NCBI RefSeq assembly: GCF_028289855.1
Contig: NZ_JAQGKZ010000067.1
Location: 1-64,000 of the forward strand
Origin: Sphingomonas bacterium
Lineage (GTDB): Bacteria > Pseudomonadota > Alphaproteobacteria > Sphingomonadales > Sphingomonadaceae
Direction: 5' to 3'
DNA: 64,000 bases
Part shown: positions 26,947 through 35,010 of the stretch, one piece after another
Position numbering within the stretch: position 1 is the first letter of the stretch
Layout of the letters: each line of letters starts with the position of its first letter
Notes under the pieces: generated by a model
Told to the model about the DNA's origin: nothing
The model's database searches: none
Seen by the model: the letters and a program-made list of their open reading frames with translations, nothing else
Position numbers and translations under genes: made by a program

Positions 26947-27267
26947 CGACGCTTCCCCCATTACCATTTCATGAAAGGGAATAGTTAACGAGAAGTAAAC
27001 GGCAGTGTGCGCTGTGGCACGCGTTGCGGGTCCACGGAAGTGACGTCGGGCGAACGCCGGGGCGGGGATTGACCGTCGCCTTGGACGCCGCCCGGGAAAA
27101 CGGAGATGGAGCTCTGCACACCCGAATTCATCCACATGGATGAACATTCCGATGGATTGGCTCAACACTTAGTATGGTTAATGCATACGGTTAACTTTTT
27201 CGGCAGCGCCTCGACGTCAATTCCTCTCCGACCGCCAAACGCGGAACATACATTCGGGGTTGGGCCA
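26947..27267. promoter_or_regulatory. Intergenic region between hybrid kinase and 27268 gene, with CtrA-like words
   Basis: This 321-base divergent spacer has no convincing gene. An A/T-richer patch holds TTAA-N7-TAAA at 26985-26999 (one mismatch from the CtrA TTAA-N7-TTAA motif), 39-53 bases before the kinase start. A second patch holds ATGGTTAA at 27174-27181 (reverse complement of the CtrA half-site TTAACCAT) with GGTTAAC at 27189-27195. These may be promoters or CtrA sites for the two divergent genes. The evidence is word matching only. Confidence 0.3.
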
Positions 27268-27858
27268 ATGTTGATCGACACTCACAACCAATTTGCCGGA
27301 GCTGCATCCACACCGCTTCTGGGTAACCCGGTCGTGCCCGTAATAGGCGCGCGCGCGCGGCACGCGATCGACTGTTTGAACGCGGACGAAATCGACGGGC
27401 CGGGTGGTGACGCGCTGGCGCGGGTCGCTGACCAGGTACGCCTCACCCCGCTGGCGATCGATGCCCGCTCGGCACGATGGCATGCGGGCGCGAGCGATTG
27501 CGATGGCCGGCCGGGGCTCAAGGTCGAGGTGGTATTGGACTATAGGGGCGATCGCAGCTTGTTCGCGGTACTGCCGTGGGGCGTGGACAGTGCGCCGGTG
27601 ACAGTCGCGATTACCGACACAAGCTTGATTGTAACTGCATTTGGCGTGGTGGAGAATCCCGAAGACCTGATCGCTCCGCTGCGCGAGGCAGTCGAGCGGA
27701 TTGAAAGAAGCGTCGCGATCCAAGCGCTCCATGTCGCCCAGGCCAACGCCGCATTGATGTCGCTCGCCGTGATACTATTGCGCCGGCGCGTGCGGCGCGA
27801 CGCGGCAGCGGCGCCCGCGGACCAGTTTCAACGCCCCGGTCTCGTTCACGCCGGTTAG
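27268..27858 (+). CDS. Hypothetical protein
   Basis: This 196-residue frame starts at an ATG preceded by TCGGGGTTGGG. I do not recognise a family. The central part (LKVEVVLDYRGDRSLFAVLPWG, VTVAITDTSLIVTAFGVVENPEDLIAPLREAVERIE) reads like a folded beta-strand/helix domain. The C-terminus is basic and low complexity. There is no signal peptide or membrane segment. The gene diverges from the hybrid kinase and converges on the second TonB receptor. In-frame sequence upstream of 27268 (to 27106) is probably not coding. Confidence 0.55.
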   Translation: MLIDTHNQFAGAASTPLLGNPVVPVIGARARHAIDCLNADEIDGPGGDALARVADQVRLTPLAIDARSARWHAGASDCDGRPGLKVEVVLDYRGDRSLFAVLPWGVDSAPVTVAITDTSLIVTAFGVVENPEDLIAPLREAVERIERSVAIQALHVAQANAALMSLAVILLRRRVRRDAAAAPADQFQRPGLVHAG

Positions 27859-27866
27859 AACAAGTG

Positions 27867-27892
27867 CATCGGTCGCCCTGAGCCGGCCGATG
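27867..27892. terminator. Bidirectional terminator-like hairpin
   Basis: In the 42-base gap between two convergent genes, CATCGGTCG pairs with CGGCCGATG (nine pairs including one G-T wobble) around an 8-base loop. No T-run follows on the plus strand. Its position between two stops makes it a plausible shared terminator. Confidence 0.45.
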
Positions 27893-27900
27893 AAGCGCCG

Positions 27901-30480
27901 CTAAAACTTCGCGCCGAACCGTAGCCCTATCGTCTGTGGCGTGATCGGCACGATGTACGGCCGCTGGCCGCAGCTGCCGCATTCCTGGAACCGCGACAAT
28001 TGCCCGCGCGCATCGAACGCGTTCTGCAGATAAAGCTCCAGGCTGAACTTGCTCCATTCCGCGCCGATCGCGAAGTCGGCGGTCGTGAAGGAAGGCAGTC
28101 GGCCCAGCTGCGCCGCCGGATTGATGACGTTGCCGCTGAAGGTTTCGAACACCGCCGTACGGATGTCGGTCGATGCCGAGCTCTGATACGCCACCACCGC
28201 TTGGCCGTAGAGTTTCGCCCCGCCCATCGGCACGGAGTAGCGCGCCGACCCGTTCAGCTTGACCTGCGGCGTCACCGGCAGCCGCGTTCCCTTGGGCGCC
28301 GACACCAGATTGCCCGCGCCGGTACAGGTGTAGGTCGGATCGTCGACGATGCACAGATTCTTGGTCGTCTTGGCATCGGTGTACGACCCCGAAGCCGTCA
28401 GGCTGAGTGGCCCGAGCGTCAGCGCGCTGTCGAACTCGGCGCCCCAGATTCGCGCGTCGGGCCCGTTATGGATCTCGGTGAAGCTGTTCTGGCCGAGGAA
28501 CGAGAATTGAAACTTTTTCCAATCCTGCCGATAGAGCGCCGCGTTGAAGCGGAACTTGCCGCCGAACCCGGTGAACTTCCCGCCGACCTCGTAATTGGTC
28601 AGGAAGTCCGCTGCATAGGGTGCGACGTCGGCGCGTCGGTTGATCCCGCCGGGACGGAACCCACGCGACATCGTGCCGTACAGCAGCACGCCGCTGACCG
28701 GCTTCCAGCTCAGGTTGAAGCGATAGGTGACCCCCTGCCCCGACGCCTTCACCGGCAGGATCGTCCCACCCGAATACACGCCAAGATCGGTGCACGGGCT
28801 GCCGGCGACCGCAGCCGGCAACAACGTCGTGTTCGCCTGCCCCACCAGCTGGGCATCGCGCAGGCGCACGCCACTCGTGGTAAAGCATCCCGCGACGCCA
28901 GTGCGCGTCGAATAAGCGGCGTTGGGCGGCGGGCCACCGGTGAGCTGGTTGAACGCCGGATTCCGCCCGAAACCGAAGAACCCGATCAGGCTGTTATCGT
29001 AGATGAACGCGCGACCGCCGGCGGTGAAGGTCAGCGTTGGGGTGAGGTCGAAGCTCGCCTCCCCGAACATGGCGTAATCCTTGTCCACGCGATGCTGCTG
29101 GGTCAGCCACAATGTTCCCGGCGATCCGTTGACCGACAGCAACGGCGCCAGACCGGCCACCTGATAATCCTGATGAATGTCGTTCGACTGACGCTGATAG
29201 AATAGACCGGCGACGATCCGGAAGCGGTTGGTCGAGGGCGACGCGACGCGGAATTCCTGGCTCATCTTCTTGAAGTGATCGGTACCGATCACCTTCTGGC
29301 GCGGGTCGATTGTATTGCCCGCCGCATTCCGGAAATAGAAATAGCCGGCGATACCGCCGACCGAGGAATAGAGATTGTCGTATGCCTCGGCATAATCGGT
29401 ATAATCGCTCGACGCGTAATCCTTGCGGTCGAGATACGCACCGGCATAGGTCAGGTCCCAATTGCCCAGCCTGCCCTCGATCGTCAGCCCGGCCTGCCAG
29501 AAGCGGTCGCGGCGGAATTCGGGGAAGAAGTGCTGGACCTTGAGATCGCCTAGCCGCGGGTCGTAGCCGTACGAACCATGGCTGCGCGTGTCCTGAACCA
29601 TGATGCTCGGCGTGATCGTCCAATTGCTGTCGAGGTCGACCTTCAACGCGGCGCGGCCGCCGGCGATCTCGGTGTCGTTATAGTCCTTCTTGACGAAGGC
29701 AGAGTTGTTCACCGTCCCGGTGTAGCCGGCTGCGAGCGGTGCGAGCGGTGCGGACACGTCGAAACTGCGCGTGCCCGGAACGTTGTCGATATAGCCGGCA
29801 TCGCGCTGGTAGAAGGCGACGCCGCGAAACGCGATGCTGGCCGACAGCGGGATGTTGATCATCCCCTCCGCCTTGCCGCCATAGCCGCCCTTGCTGACCT
29901 TGTTGCCCTCAAGATCGATCCGTCCGTACAGACTCGATGTATCGGGCTTGTTGGTGATGATGCGGATCGTGCCGGCTTCGGACGACGCGCCGTACAGCGT
30001 GCCCTGCGGGCCCGACAGACTCTCGATCCGCGCGATGTCATAGATGTGGACGTCGAGGTTCCCGCCGATCGTCGTCACCGGCTGTTCGTCGAGATAGACC
30101 CCGACCGACGGCAGCGATCCCGAATGGTTGCCGTCGCCGCCCGACGCCACGCCGCGCATGTAGACGACGTTGGTCCCCGGCGTGCCGCCCAGCGCCTGGA
30201 ACGACACCGAGGGCAGCATCTGGGCATATTGCGAGAAGTTGGTGATGTTGAGGTCGTCGAGCTTCTTGGTCGTCAGAACGGAGACCGCGATCGGCACGTT
30301 CTGCAAGCTTTCGGAGCGCTTGGTCGCGGTGATGACGATATCGCTGCCGTTCTGGTCGTCGGTCTGCGGCGCCGGCGCGTCGGCGGCGGGCGGCGCGGTC
30401 TGGGCAAAGGCCGGATAGGCGACCAAGGCGGCGGATGCGAGCAGGGCCGACAGGGCGGCACGACGGTACAAGGGTTTCAT
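27901..30480 (-). CDS. TonB-dependent receptor
   Basis: This outer-membrane receptor has 859 residues from the ATG at 30480; the frame extension to 30648 is upstream leader. A signal peptide ends ...AYPAFAQ, followed by a spacer and the TonB box DIVITATKR. The plug comes next (QNVPIAVSVLTTKKLDDLNI, VYMRGVASGG, GVYLDEQPVTTIGG, IESLSGPQGTLYGASSEAGTIRIITNKP), then a barrel ending TIGLRFGAKF. The plug pattern resembles receptors of the sphingomonad FecA/CirA-like expansion whose ligands are mostly unknown. Upstream genes on the same strand encode a sulfotransferase and an M20 peptidase. An inverted repeat lies in its 5' leader. Confidence 0.92.
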   Translation of the reverse strand: MKPLYRRAALSALLASAALVAYPAFAQTAPPAADAPAPQTDDQNGSDIVITATKRSESLQNVPIAVSVLTTKKLDDLNITNFSQYAQMLPSVSFQALGGTPGTNVVYMRGVASGGDGNHSGSLPSVGVYLDEQPVTTIGGNLDVHIYDIARIESLSGPQGTLYGASSEAGTIRIITNKPDTSSLYGRIDLEGNKVSKGGYGGKAEGMINIPLSASIAFRGVAFYQRDAGYIDNVPGTRSFDVSAPLAPLAAGYTGTVNNSAFVKKDYNDTEIAGGRAALKVDLDSNWTITPSIMVQDTRSHGSYGYDPRLGDLKVQHFFPEFRRDRFWQAGLTIEGRLGNWDLTYAGAYLDRKDYASSDYTDYAEAYDNLYSSVGGIAGYFYFRNAAGNTIDPRQKVIGTDHFKKMSQEFRVASPSTNRFRIVAGLFYQRQSNDIHQDYQVAGLAPLLSVNGSPGTLWLTQQHRVDKDYAMFGEASFDLTPTLTFTAGGRAFIYDNSLIGFFGFGRNPAFNQLTGGPPPNAAYSTRTGVAGCFTTSGVRLRDAQLVGQANTTLLPAAVAGSPCTDLGVYSGGTILPVKASGQGVTYRFNLSWKPVSGVLLYGTMSRGFRPGGINRRADVAPYAADFLTNYEVGGKFTGFGGKFRFNAALYRQDWKKFQFSFLGQNSFTEIHNGPDARIWGAEFDSALTLGPLSLTASGSYTDAKTTKNLCIVDDPTYTCTGAGNLVSAPKGTRLPVTPQVKLNGSARYSVPMGGAKLYGQAVVAYQSSASTDIRTAVFETFSGNVINPAAQLGRLPSFTTADFAIGAEWSKFSLELYLQNAFDARGQLSRFQECGSCGQRPYIVPITPQTIGLRFGAKF

Positions 30481-30502
30481 TTCGTAGAGCCCCTTTAATC
30501 GT

Positions 30503-30535
30503 TTGTTGCGCTCAAACTGTTCGCGTACGCAACAA
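30503..30535 (-). promoter_or_regulatory. Inverted repeat in the 5' leader of the second TonB receptor
   Basis: TTGTTGCG (30503-30510) and CGCAACAA (30528-30535) are perfect 8-base inverted arms with a 17-base spacer, 23-55 bases before the receptor start codon. This could be an operator for a dimeric regulator or a 5'-UTR stem-loop. No neighbouring regulator gene indicates which. Confidence 0.4.
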
Positions 30536-30589
30536 TCGTCAAGGAAGTGTTTTAGCCCGGCAATACAAAGCTTGAGAGTCGTTGCGAAA

Positions 30590-32179
30590 TTACAACGAAA
30601 ACGCCGCGGGCACGGCGGGGTAGGGATCGAGCACATCGCCCAGCGCACCCTTGAGTGGAGCGAGCCACGGCTCGAACGGCTTCCACGCCTCGGTCGCGTC
30701 GCGGAAGATCGGCTGGCGAACCTGTTCCGAGCTTGCCGTCCGAACCGCGCGCTCGGTCTCGTGAAACGCGAGACACGCCGGTTCGAAATCGAGTCCGCAA
30801 TATTCGAGCAACGCGCGCACCTCGCGCTCGGTATGATCGACCATGTCCTCGTAGATCACGCGGTGAACGCGCCCCGGCAGCATCGCGTCGACATGCGCCA
30901 TCAAACGCACATAGTCGCGATAGTAACGCCCCAGGTCGGACAGGTCGTAACTGAACGCCTGGCCGCGCGCGAAATGCTGTTTGAAGTTGGAAAAGCAGCA
31001 GCCGAGCGGATGCCGCCGCGCATCGATGATTTTCGCGTTGGGCAGGATCAGGTGGATCAGCGGCACGTGCGCCCAATTGTTGGGCAATTTGTCGATGAAC
31101 AACGGCCGGTCGGTGCGGCGCTGGATGCGCGTGCGCCGGAGATATTCCTCGCCCAGCGCGCGCAGCGTCTCGCCGGTAAAATGACCGACCCCGTCGGGAT
31201 AATTGGCGTCGCGCCGCGCGAGCGCCGGAATGTCTGGCAGCTCCGTCGTGCCCTCGACTCGGCCGTGGCTCGCCAGGATCTGTTCGACCAGCGTCGATCC
31301 CGCGCGCGGCATGCCCAAGATGAAGATCGGGTCGGGCGCGTCGCAGCCAAGGCCGGCGCCCGCGGCAAAGAAATCGGCGGAGAATAGCGTGATACTGCGA
31401 TCGACGAAGCGCTCGGTCTCGTCGGCGTCATAGACCTGCCTAGTCTTCCGCAGCGCATTGCCCGCGGCGTAGTGCCGGAACGCCGGCTCGGCCTGCCCGC
31501 GATCCTCGAACGCCTTGCCGAGCGCGAAATCGAGGTGAAACCGGTCCTCGTCCGACAGCCCCGGCGCGGCGAGCGCCGCTTCCATCGCGGCCATGTCGTC
31601 GTCGTCGAACTTGACCGTTTTGAGGTTGGCAAGACTCCACCACGCCTCGCCCAGCGCCGGGGTCAGGTCGATTGCGTGACGATAGGCGTCGACCCCTTCC
31701 TGCCGGCGGCCGACGGTCTTGAGCATATGGCCATAACTCATCCATACGCGCGGCTGGTCCGGCGCATCGCGCAGGACGCGGTCGTAAAGCAGGATCGCTT
31801 CGTCGAAATCGCCCACACGGCCCAGCGCCGCCGCCTGGAGGTTGGCATGGCCGGGATTGTCGGGATCTTCGGCAACGACCCGTTCTAGCTGCTCGATCGC
31901 CTCCGCCGGGCGGTTGAGCCGGTAAAGCACCAGCGCCAGATTGGCGCGCGCCGCGGTGAAGCCGGGCGACAGCTCGACCGCGCGCCGCAACAGGCTTTCG
32001 GCATCCTTGTAGCGCCCGATCCGCCCGGCGAGCTCGGCCAGCATGCGGATCGCCGCGACGTCGAACGGGTCATCCTGCAGATGCTGCTTGAGCAACGGCT
32101 CGGCGACGTGGAGCGCATTGTCGTTGAGCGCCAGCGCCGCCTCGACCAGCCGCGGTGGATAGCGGCCGGTCGCCGCCAT
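30590..32179 (-). CDS. TPR-repeat sulfotransferase family protein
   Basis: With the ATG at 32179 the protein has 529 residues; a GTG at 32209 (539 residues), four bases after the upstream stop, is the alternative. Residues 1-250 contain tetratricopeptide-like helix pairs (VAAIRMLAELAGRIGRYKDA, ARANLALVLYRLNRPAEAIE, VWMSYGHMLKTVGRRQEGVD). The C-terminal half is a sulfotransferase domain with the PAPS 5'-phosphosulfate loop GMPRAGSTLVEQIL and a 3'-phosphate motif DARRHPLGCCFSNFKQ. No signal peptide is visible, so it is probably cytoplasmic. Such TPR-sulfotransferases are frequent beside TonB receptors in sphingomonads. The acceptor is unknown. Confidence 0.87.
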   Translation of the reverse strand: MAATGRYPPRLVEAALALNDNALHVAEPLLKQHLQDDPFDVAAIRMLAELAGRIGRYKDAESLLRRAVELSPGFTAARANLALVLYRLNRPAEAIEQLERVVAEDPDNPGHANLQAAALGRVGDFDEAILLYDRVLRDAPDQPRVWMSYGHMLKTVGRRQEGVDAYRHAIDLTPALGEAWWSLANLKTVKFDDDDMAAMEAALAAPGLSDEDRFHLDFALGKAFEDRGQAEPAFRHYAAGNALRKTRQVYDADETERFVDRSITLFSADFFAAGAGLGCDAPDPIFILGMPRAGSTLVEQILASHGRVEGTTELPDIPALARRDANYPDGVGHFTGETLRALGEEYLRRTRIQRRTDRPLFIDKLPNNWAHVPLIHLILPNAKIIDARRHPLGCCFSNFKQHFARGQAFSYDLSDLGRYYRDYVRLMAHVDAMLPGRVHRVIYEDMVDHTEREVRALLEYCGLDFEPACLAFHETERAVRTASSEQVRQPIFRDATEAWKPFEPWLAPLKGALGDVLDPYPAVPAAFSL

Positions 32180-32213
32180 CCACGATCCGTCGCTCGCCAC
32201 CCCCGCCACTCGG

Positions 32214-33608
32214 CTATTTCGACAGGTCGGCGAACAGCGACAGATAATAAGTGATGCCCGGCGCGATGTTCATCACCGGGGTGCGCTCGTTGAGGCCGTG
32301 GCTGAAATCGTCCGATTCCTTCAGGAAGGTCGGGCTGGCGCCGTAGCTCGGCACGTTATGATAGCGGAACCACATGCTGTCGCTCGCGCCCGACGCCTGG
32401 CTCGGAAACACTGGCACGCCCGGGTAAATCCGTCCCATCGCCTTGGTGATCGCGGCGATGAAATCGGCGCGCATCGGCGATGCATCATTGGGCACGGATC
32501 CTTCGGTGACGTCCTTGAATGTTGCGCCGGGATCGCCGCCGACGCGCTGCAGCTCCGCCATGATCTCCGCGGGCTTGTGGCCGGGAAAGATGCGGCAGTT
32601 GATGTTCGCCGTGACCTTTTGCGGCAAGGCGTTGAGCGCATGGCCGCCGTTGATCATCGTCGCCACGCACGTCGTGCCGATCCGCCCGACCGTCGCGGGA
32701 TTGGCGACGAGCGTGGCGATCGCCTGCTGATCGGTCGGGTCGGCGACGAACGCCAGCAGCGCCTTGCCGATCGCGGGCTCCTCGTATGGCGCGGCGGCGG
32801 TCAGCGCAGCGCGCGTCAGCGGGCTCAGCTCGGGCGTGAAGCGGTACGCGCCGATCCGGTCGAGAATGCGCGACATCTGCACGATCGCGTTGACGGGGCG
32901 CGGCGCCGACGAATGGCCGCCGGGATTGGTCACCGTTATCTCGAAATCGGCATAGGTCTTCTCGGCGCCCTGCCAGGTGAAATATTCAGGTCTACCGGTC
33001 TTTTCGTCGAGCACGCCGCCGCCGCCGTCGATGTTGAGCACGAGGTCGGCGTTCTTGAGTTTCTCCGCGATGATTCCGGAGGTCTTCATCCGGGTTTCCT
33101 CGTCACCCGAAAATTCGATCACGATGCTGCGGCGCGGCTTGTAGCCTTGGCGGCGCAGCTCGGTCAGCGCGGCGATCGCGATCGTGCCGTCGAGCTTCAT
33201 GTCGGTCGCACCGCGGCCGAACAGATAGCCGTTCGCGACCACCGGGGTGAACGGATCGCGCTGCCAGTCGGACGGCTTGGCCTCGACCACGTCCATATGG
33301 CCCGAAATGACCAGCGGCTTGAGCTTGGGGTCGGTCCCCGGCCAGCTGCCGATCAGATAGGCGGTGTCATCGACGCGCGTGATCTCGACATCGCGATCGG
33401 CAAACCCGCCGGCGACCAGCGCCGCCTTGTACAGCGCCGCGACCTCGGGGGTCCTGTTACCGGGCCCGGCGACCGAGCGCAGCGCGATGGCGCGCATCGC
33501 GAGATCGAGCGCCTGCGCATCGGCGGCGGGGTGCGCCGAGCGAGTCTGCGCGGACGCCGCTACCGCGACCATCAATCCAATTGCCGCGACCCAACCGAGC
33601 TTGTTCAT
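32214..33608 (-). CDS. Secreted M20-family metallopeptidase
   Basis: This 464-residue protein has a signal peptide (…VAVAASAQ) from an ATG at 33608 with AGGGG upstream; the earlier frame start at 33680 is not supported. The two-zinc M20 site is visible: GHMDVV (His104, Asp106), GRGATDMKLD (bridging Asp136) and GDEET (Glu170/171). A dimerisation domain follows (FEITVTNPGGHSSAPRPVN…). It is likely a periplasmic carboxypeptidase or dipeptidase. It is co-directional with the sulfotransferase and second receptor, suggesting peptide or peptide-conjugate use, but specificity cannot be read from these motifs. Confidence 0.9.
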   Translation of the reverse strand: MNKLGWVAAIGLMVAVAASAQTRSAHPAADAQALDLAMRAIALRSVAGPGNRTPEVAALYKAALVAGGFADRDVEITRVDDTAYLIGSWPGTDPKLKPLVISGHMDVVEAKPSDWQRDPFTPVVANGYLFGRGATDMKLDGTIAIAALTELRRQGYKPRRSIVIEFSGDEETRMKTSGIIAEKLKNADLVLNIDGGGGVLDEKTGRPEYFTWQGAEKTYADFEITVTNPGGHSSAPRPVNAIVQMSRILDRIGAYRFTPELSPLTRAALTAAAPYEEPAIGKALLAFVADPTDQQAIATLVANPATVGRIGTTCVATMINGGHALNALPQKVTANINCRIFPGHKPAEIMAELQRVGGDPGATFKDVTEGSVPNDASPMRADFIAAITKAMGRIYPGVPVFPSQASGASDSMWFRYHNVPSYGASPTFLKESDDFSHGLNERTPVMNIAPGITYYLSLFADLSK

Positions 33609-33680
33609 GTTCGCCCCTTTTCGTGACCAAAACTTTTCGGGCAGGAACGCCGCCGACGCAAGCCAATAGACCGAAGTCAC

Positions 33681-34223
33681 TCAGAGCGGGGAGGAGCCGG
33701 ACGCTATGCGGTGCAAGTCGGCTGGCGTATTCACGTTCGCGAGCTCACCGGCGTGGACCGGATGCGCGCCCGCTACCGTCGCCCAGAACCGCATCGAGCG
33801 GTCCGCCGAGGTCGCGAGATGATGGTCCAGCAACGCCGCCAGCGATGACGGCCAACGACCGATCACCGGGAGATTGGGCAAATAAGCGGACGCTCCGGCA
33901 CTCGCCAGCCGAACGGCCAGATCGCTCGGTAAAAAAGGGACGTCGCACGGTACCGCGACGACGGTCTCAAAGTCGTGCTCGCGGGCATAATGCATCGCGG
34001 CATTGAGCCCGCCCAATGGCCCTAGGTCCGCCGCAGGGCAGTCCGGCACGCTAACATATCCTGGCACCTCGCGACCGCAGACGATGACCGCATCGACTTG
34101 CGGCGCCAGACCATCGATTGCCCGGTCGATCAGGCGGCGTCCGTCGAGCCGCGCATTGGCCTTGTCGCTGCCGAAGCGGTGCGATCGACCGCCGGCAAGG
34201 ACGGCCCCCAGCACGCGGCTCAT
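33681..34223 (-). CDS. mobA: Molybdenum cofactor guanylyltransferase MobA
   Basis: This 180-residue nucleotidyltransferase has the signature LAGGRSHRFGSDKA at residues 8-21, a substrate segment DLGPLGGLNAAM and metal-binding DVPFL. It transfers GMP to molybdopterin to make the bis-MGD cofactor in the cytoplasm. The ATG overlaps the fdhD stop (ATGA), so it is translated with fdhD. It is at the end of the molybdoenzyme operon and shorter than E. coli MobA (about 194 residues), which is still within the family range. In-frame sequence upstream of 34223 belongs to the shadow of fdhD. Confidence 0.92.
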   Translation of the reverse strand: MSRVLGAVLAGGRSHRFGSDKANARLDGRRLIDRAIDGLAPQVDAVIVCGREVPGYVSVPDCPAADLGPLGGLNAAMHYAREHDFETVVAVPCDVPFLPSDLAVRLASAGASAYLPNLPVIGRWPSSLAALLDHHLATSADRSMRFWATVAGAHPVHAGELANVNTPADLHRIASGSSPL

Positions 34224-34987
34224 GTCGCCATCGCCAGCACCGCGTCGGGCCTCGCCAGCACGCGGAGCGGCAGGCCGGCGGCGGCGGCGTGATCCATCGC
34301 TAGGCTGGTCGGTGCCGAGATCGTCGCGAGCATCGGACAGCCTGATAACACCGCCTTTTCGACCAGTTCGTACGAGCAGCGCGAGGTCAGCAACGCGAAT
34401 CCGCCTTCCCACGAGACGTGGGTCCGAAGCATCGCGCCGATCAGTTTGTCGAACGCGTTGTGCCGACCGACATCTTCGCGAACCAGCCTGACCTCGCCTT
34501 GTTCGGAGCAGAGCGCGGCGCCGTGGACCGCGCGGGTGGCGTGGTTGAGCGGTTGGGCAGAATCGAGTTCGGCCAACGCCCGAAATATCGCAGAATCATT
34601 GCCGCGCCACTTGGTCCGGATGGATGGCAGCGGACGAACCGCCTGCTCGAGATTTTCGATCCCGCACAGCCCGCACGACGAATCCGACGCGCGATGCCGC
34701 ACGCGGTCGAGCACTCGGTCGGCGACATTTGCCGCGAGCGTGACACGAACGACGATGCCCTCGCTCATGCGATGCTCGTCGATGTCGAGAATGTCTTCCG
34801 CGCGGTCAACCAACCGCTCGGATAACGAGAACCCCGTCGCAAGATCGTGCAGGTCGGCGGGGGTCGCCATCAACACGGCATAGCCGATCCCGTTGAACTC
34901 CAGCGCGACCGGTGTTTCGATCGCGATATCCCGCTCGATCGCGACGTTGCTGCCGTCCGGGCCGATGCGCGACAGCGAACGGCGCAC
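34220..34987 (-). CDS. fdhD: FdhD formate dehydrogenase accessory sulfurtransferase
   Basis: FdhD moves sulfur from IscS to the Mo-bis-MGD cofactor. The conserved C-x2-C loop is present as SSCGLCG (about residues 100-105), with REDVGRHNAFDKLIG and LTSRCSYELVEKA patterns diagnostic of the family. I propose the GTG at 34987 (255 residues), since no ATG precedes the conserved region. A CTG overlapping the stop of the upstream oxidoreductase (CTGA) is an alternative coupled start. Length is near the usual 260-280. Confidence 0.9.
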   Translation of the reverse strand: MRRSLSRIGPDGSNVAIERDIAIETPVALEFNGIGYAVLMATPADLHDLATGFSLSERLVDRAEDILDIDEHRMSEGIVVRVTLAANVADRVLDRVRHRASDSSCGLCGIENLEQAVRPLPSIRTKWRGNDSAIFRALAELDSAQPLNHATRAVHGAALCSEQGEVRLVREDVGRHNAFDKLIGAMLRTHVSWEGGFALLTSRCSYELVEKAVLSGCPMLATISAPTSLAMDHAAAAGLPLRVLARPDAVLAMAT

Positions 34988-35010
34988 CGATCCCGGCTGT
35001 TCGTCCGTGC

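Noticed and set aside
27106-27267. N-terminal extension of the 27268 gene
   Set aside because: The extension has no domain-like sequence, crosses the likely promoter patch and lacks a ribosome site; the ATG at 27268 is better placed.
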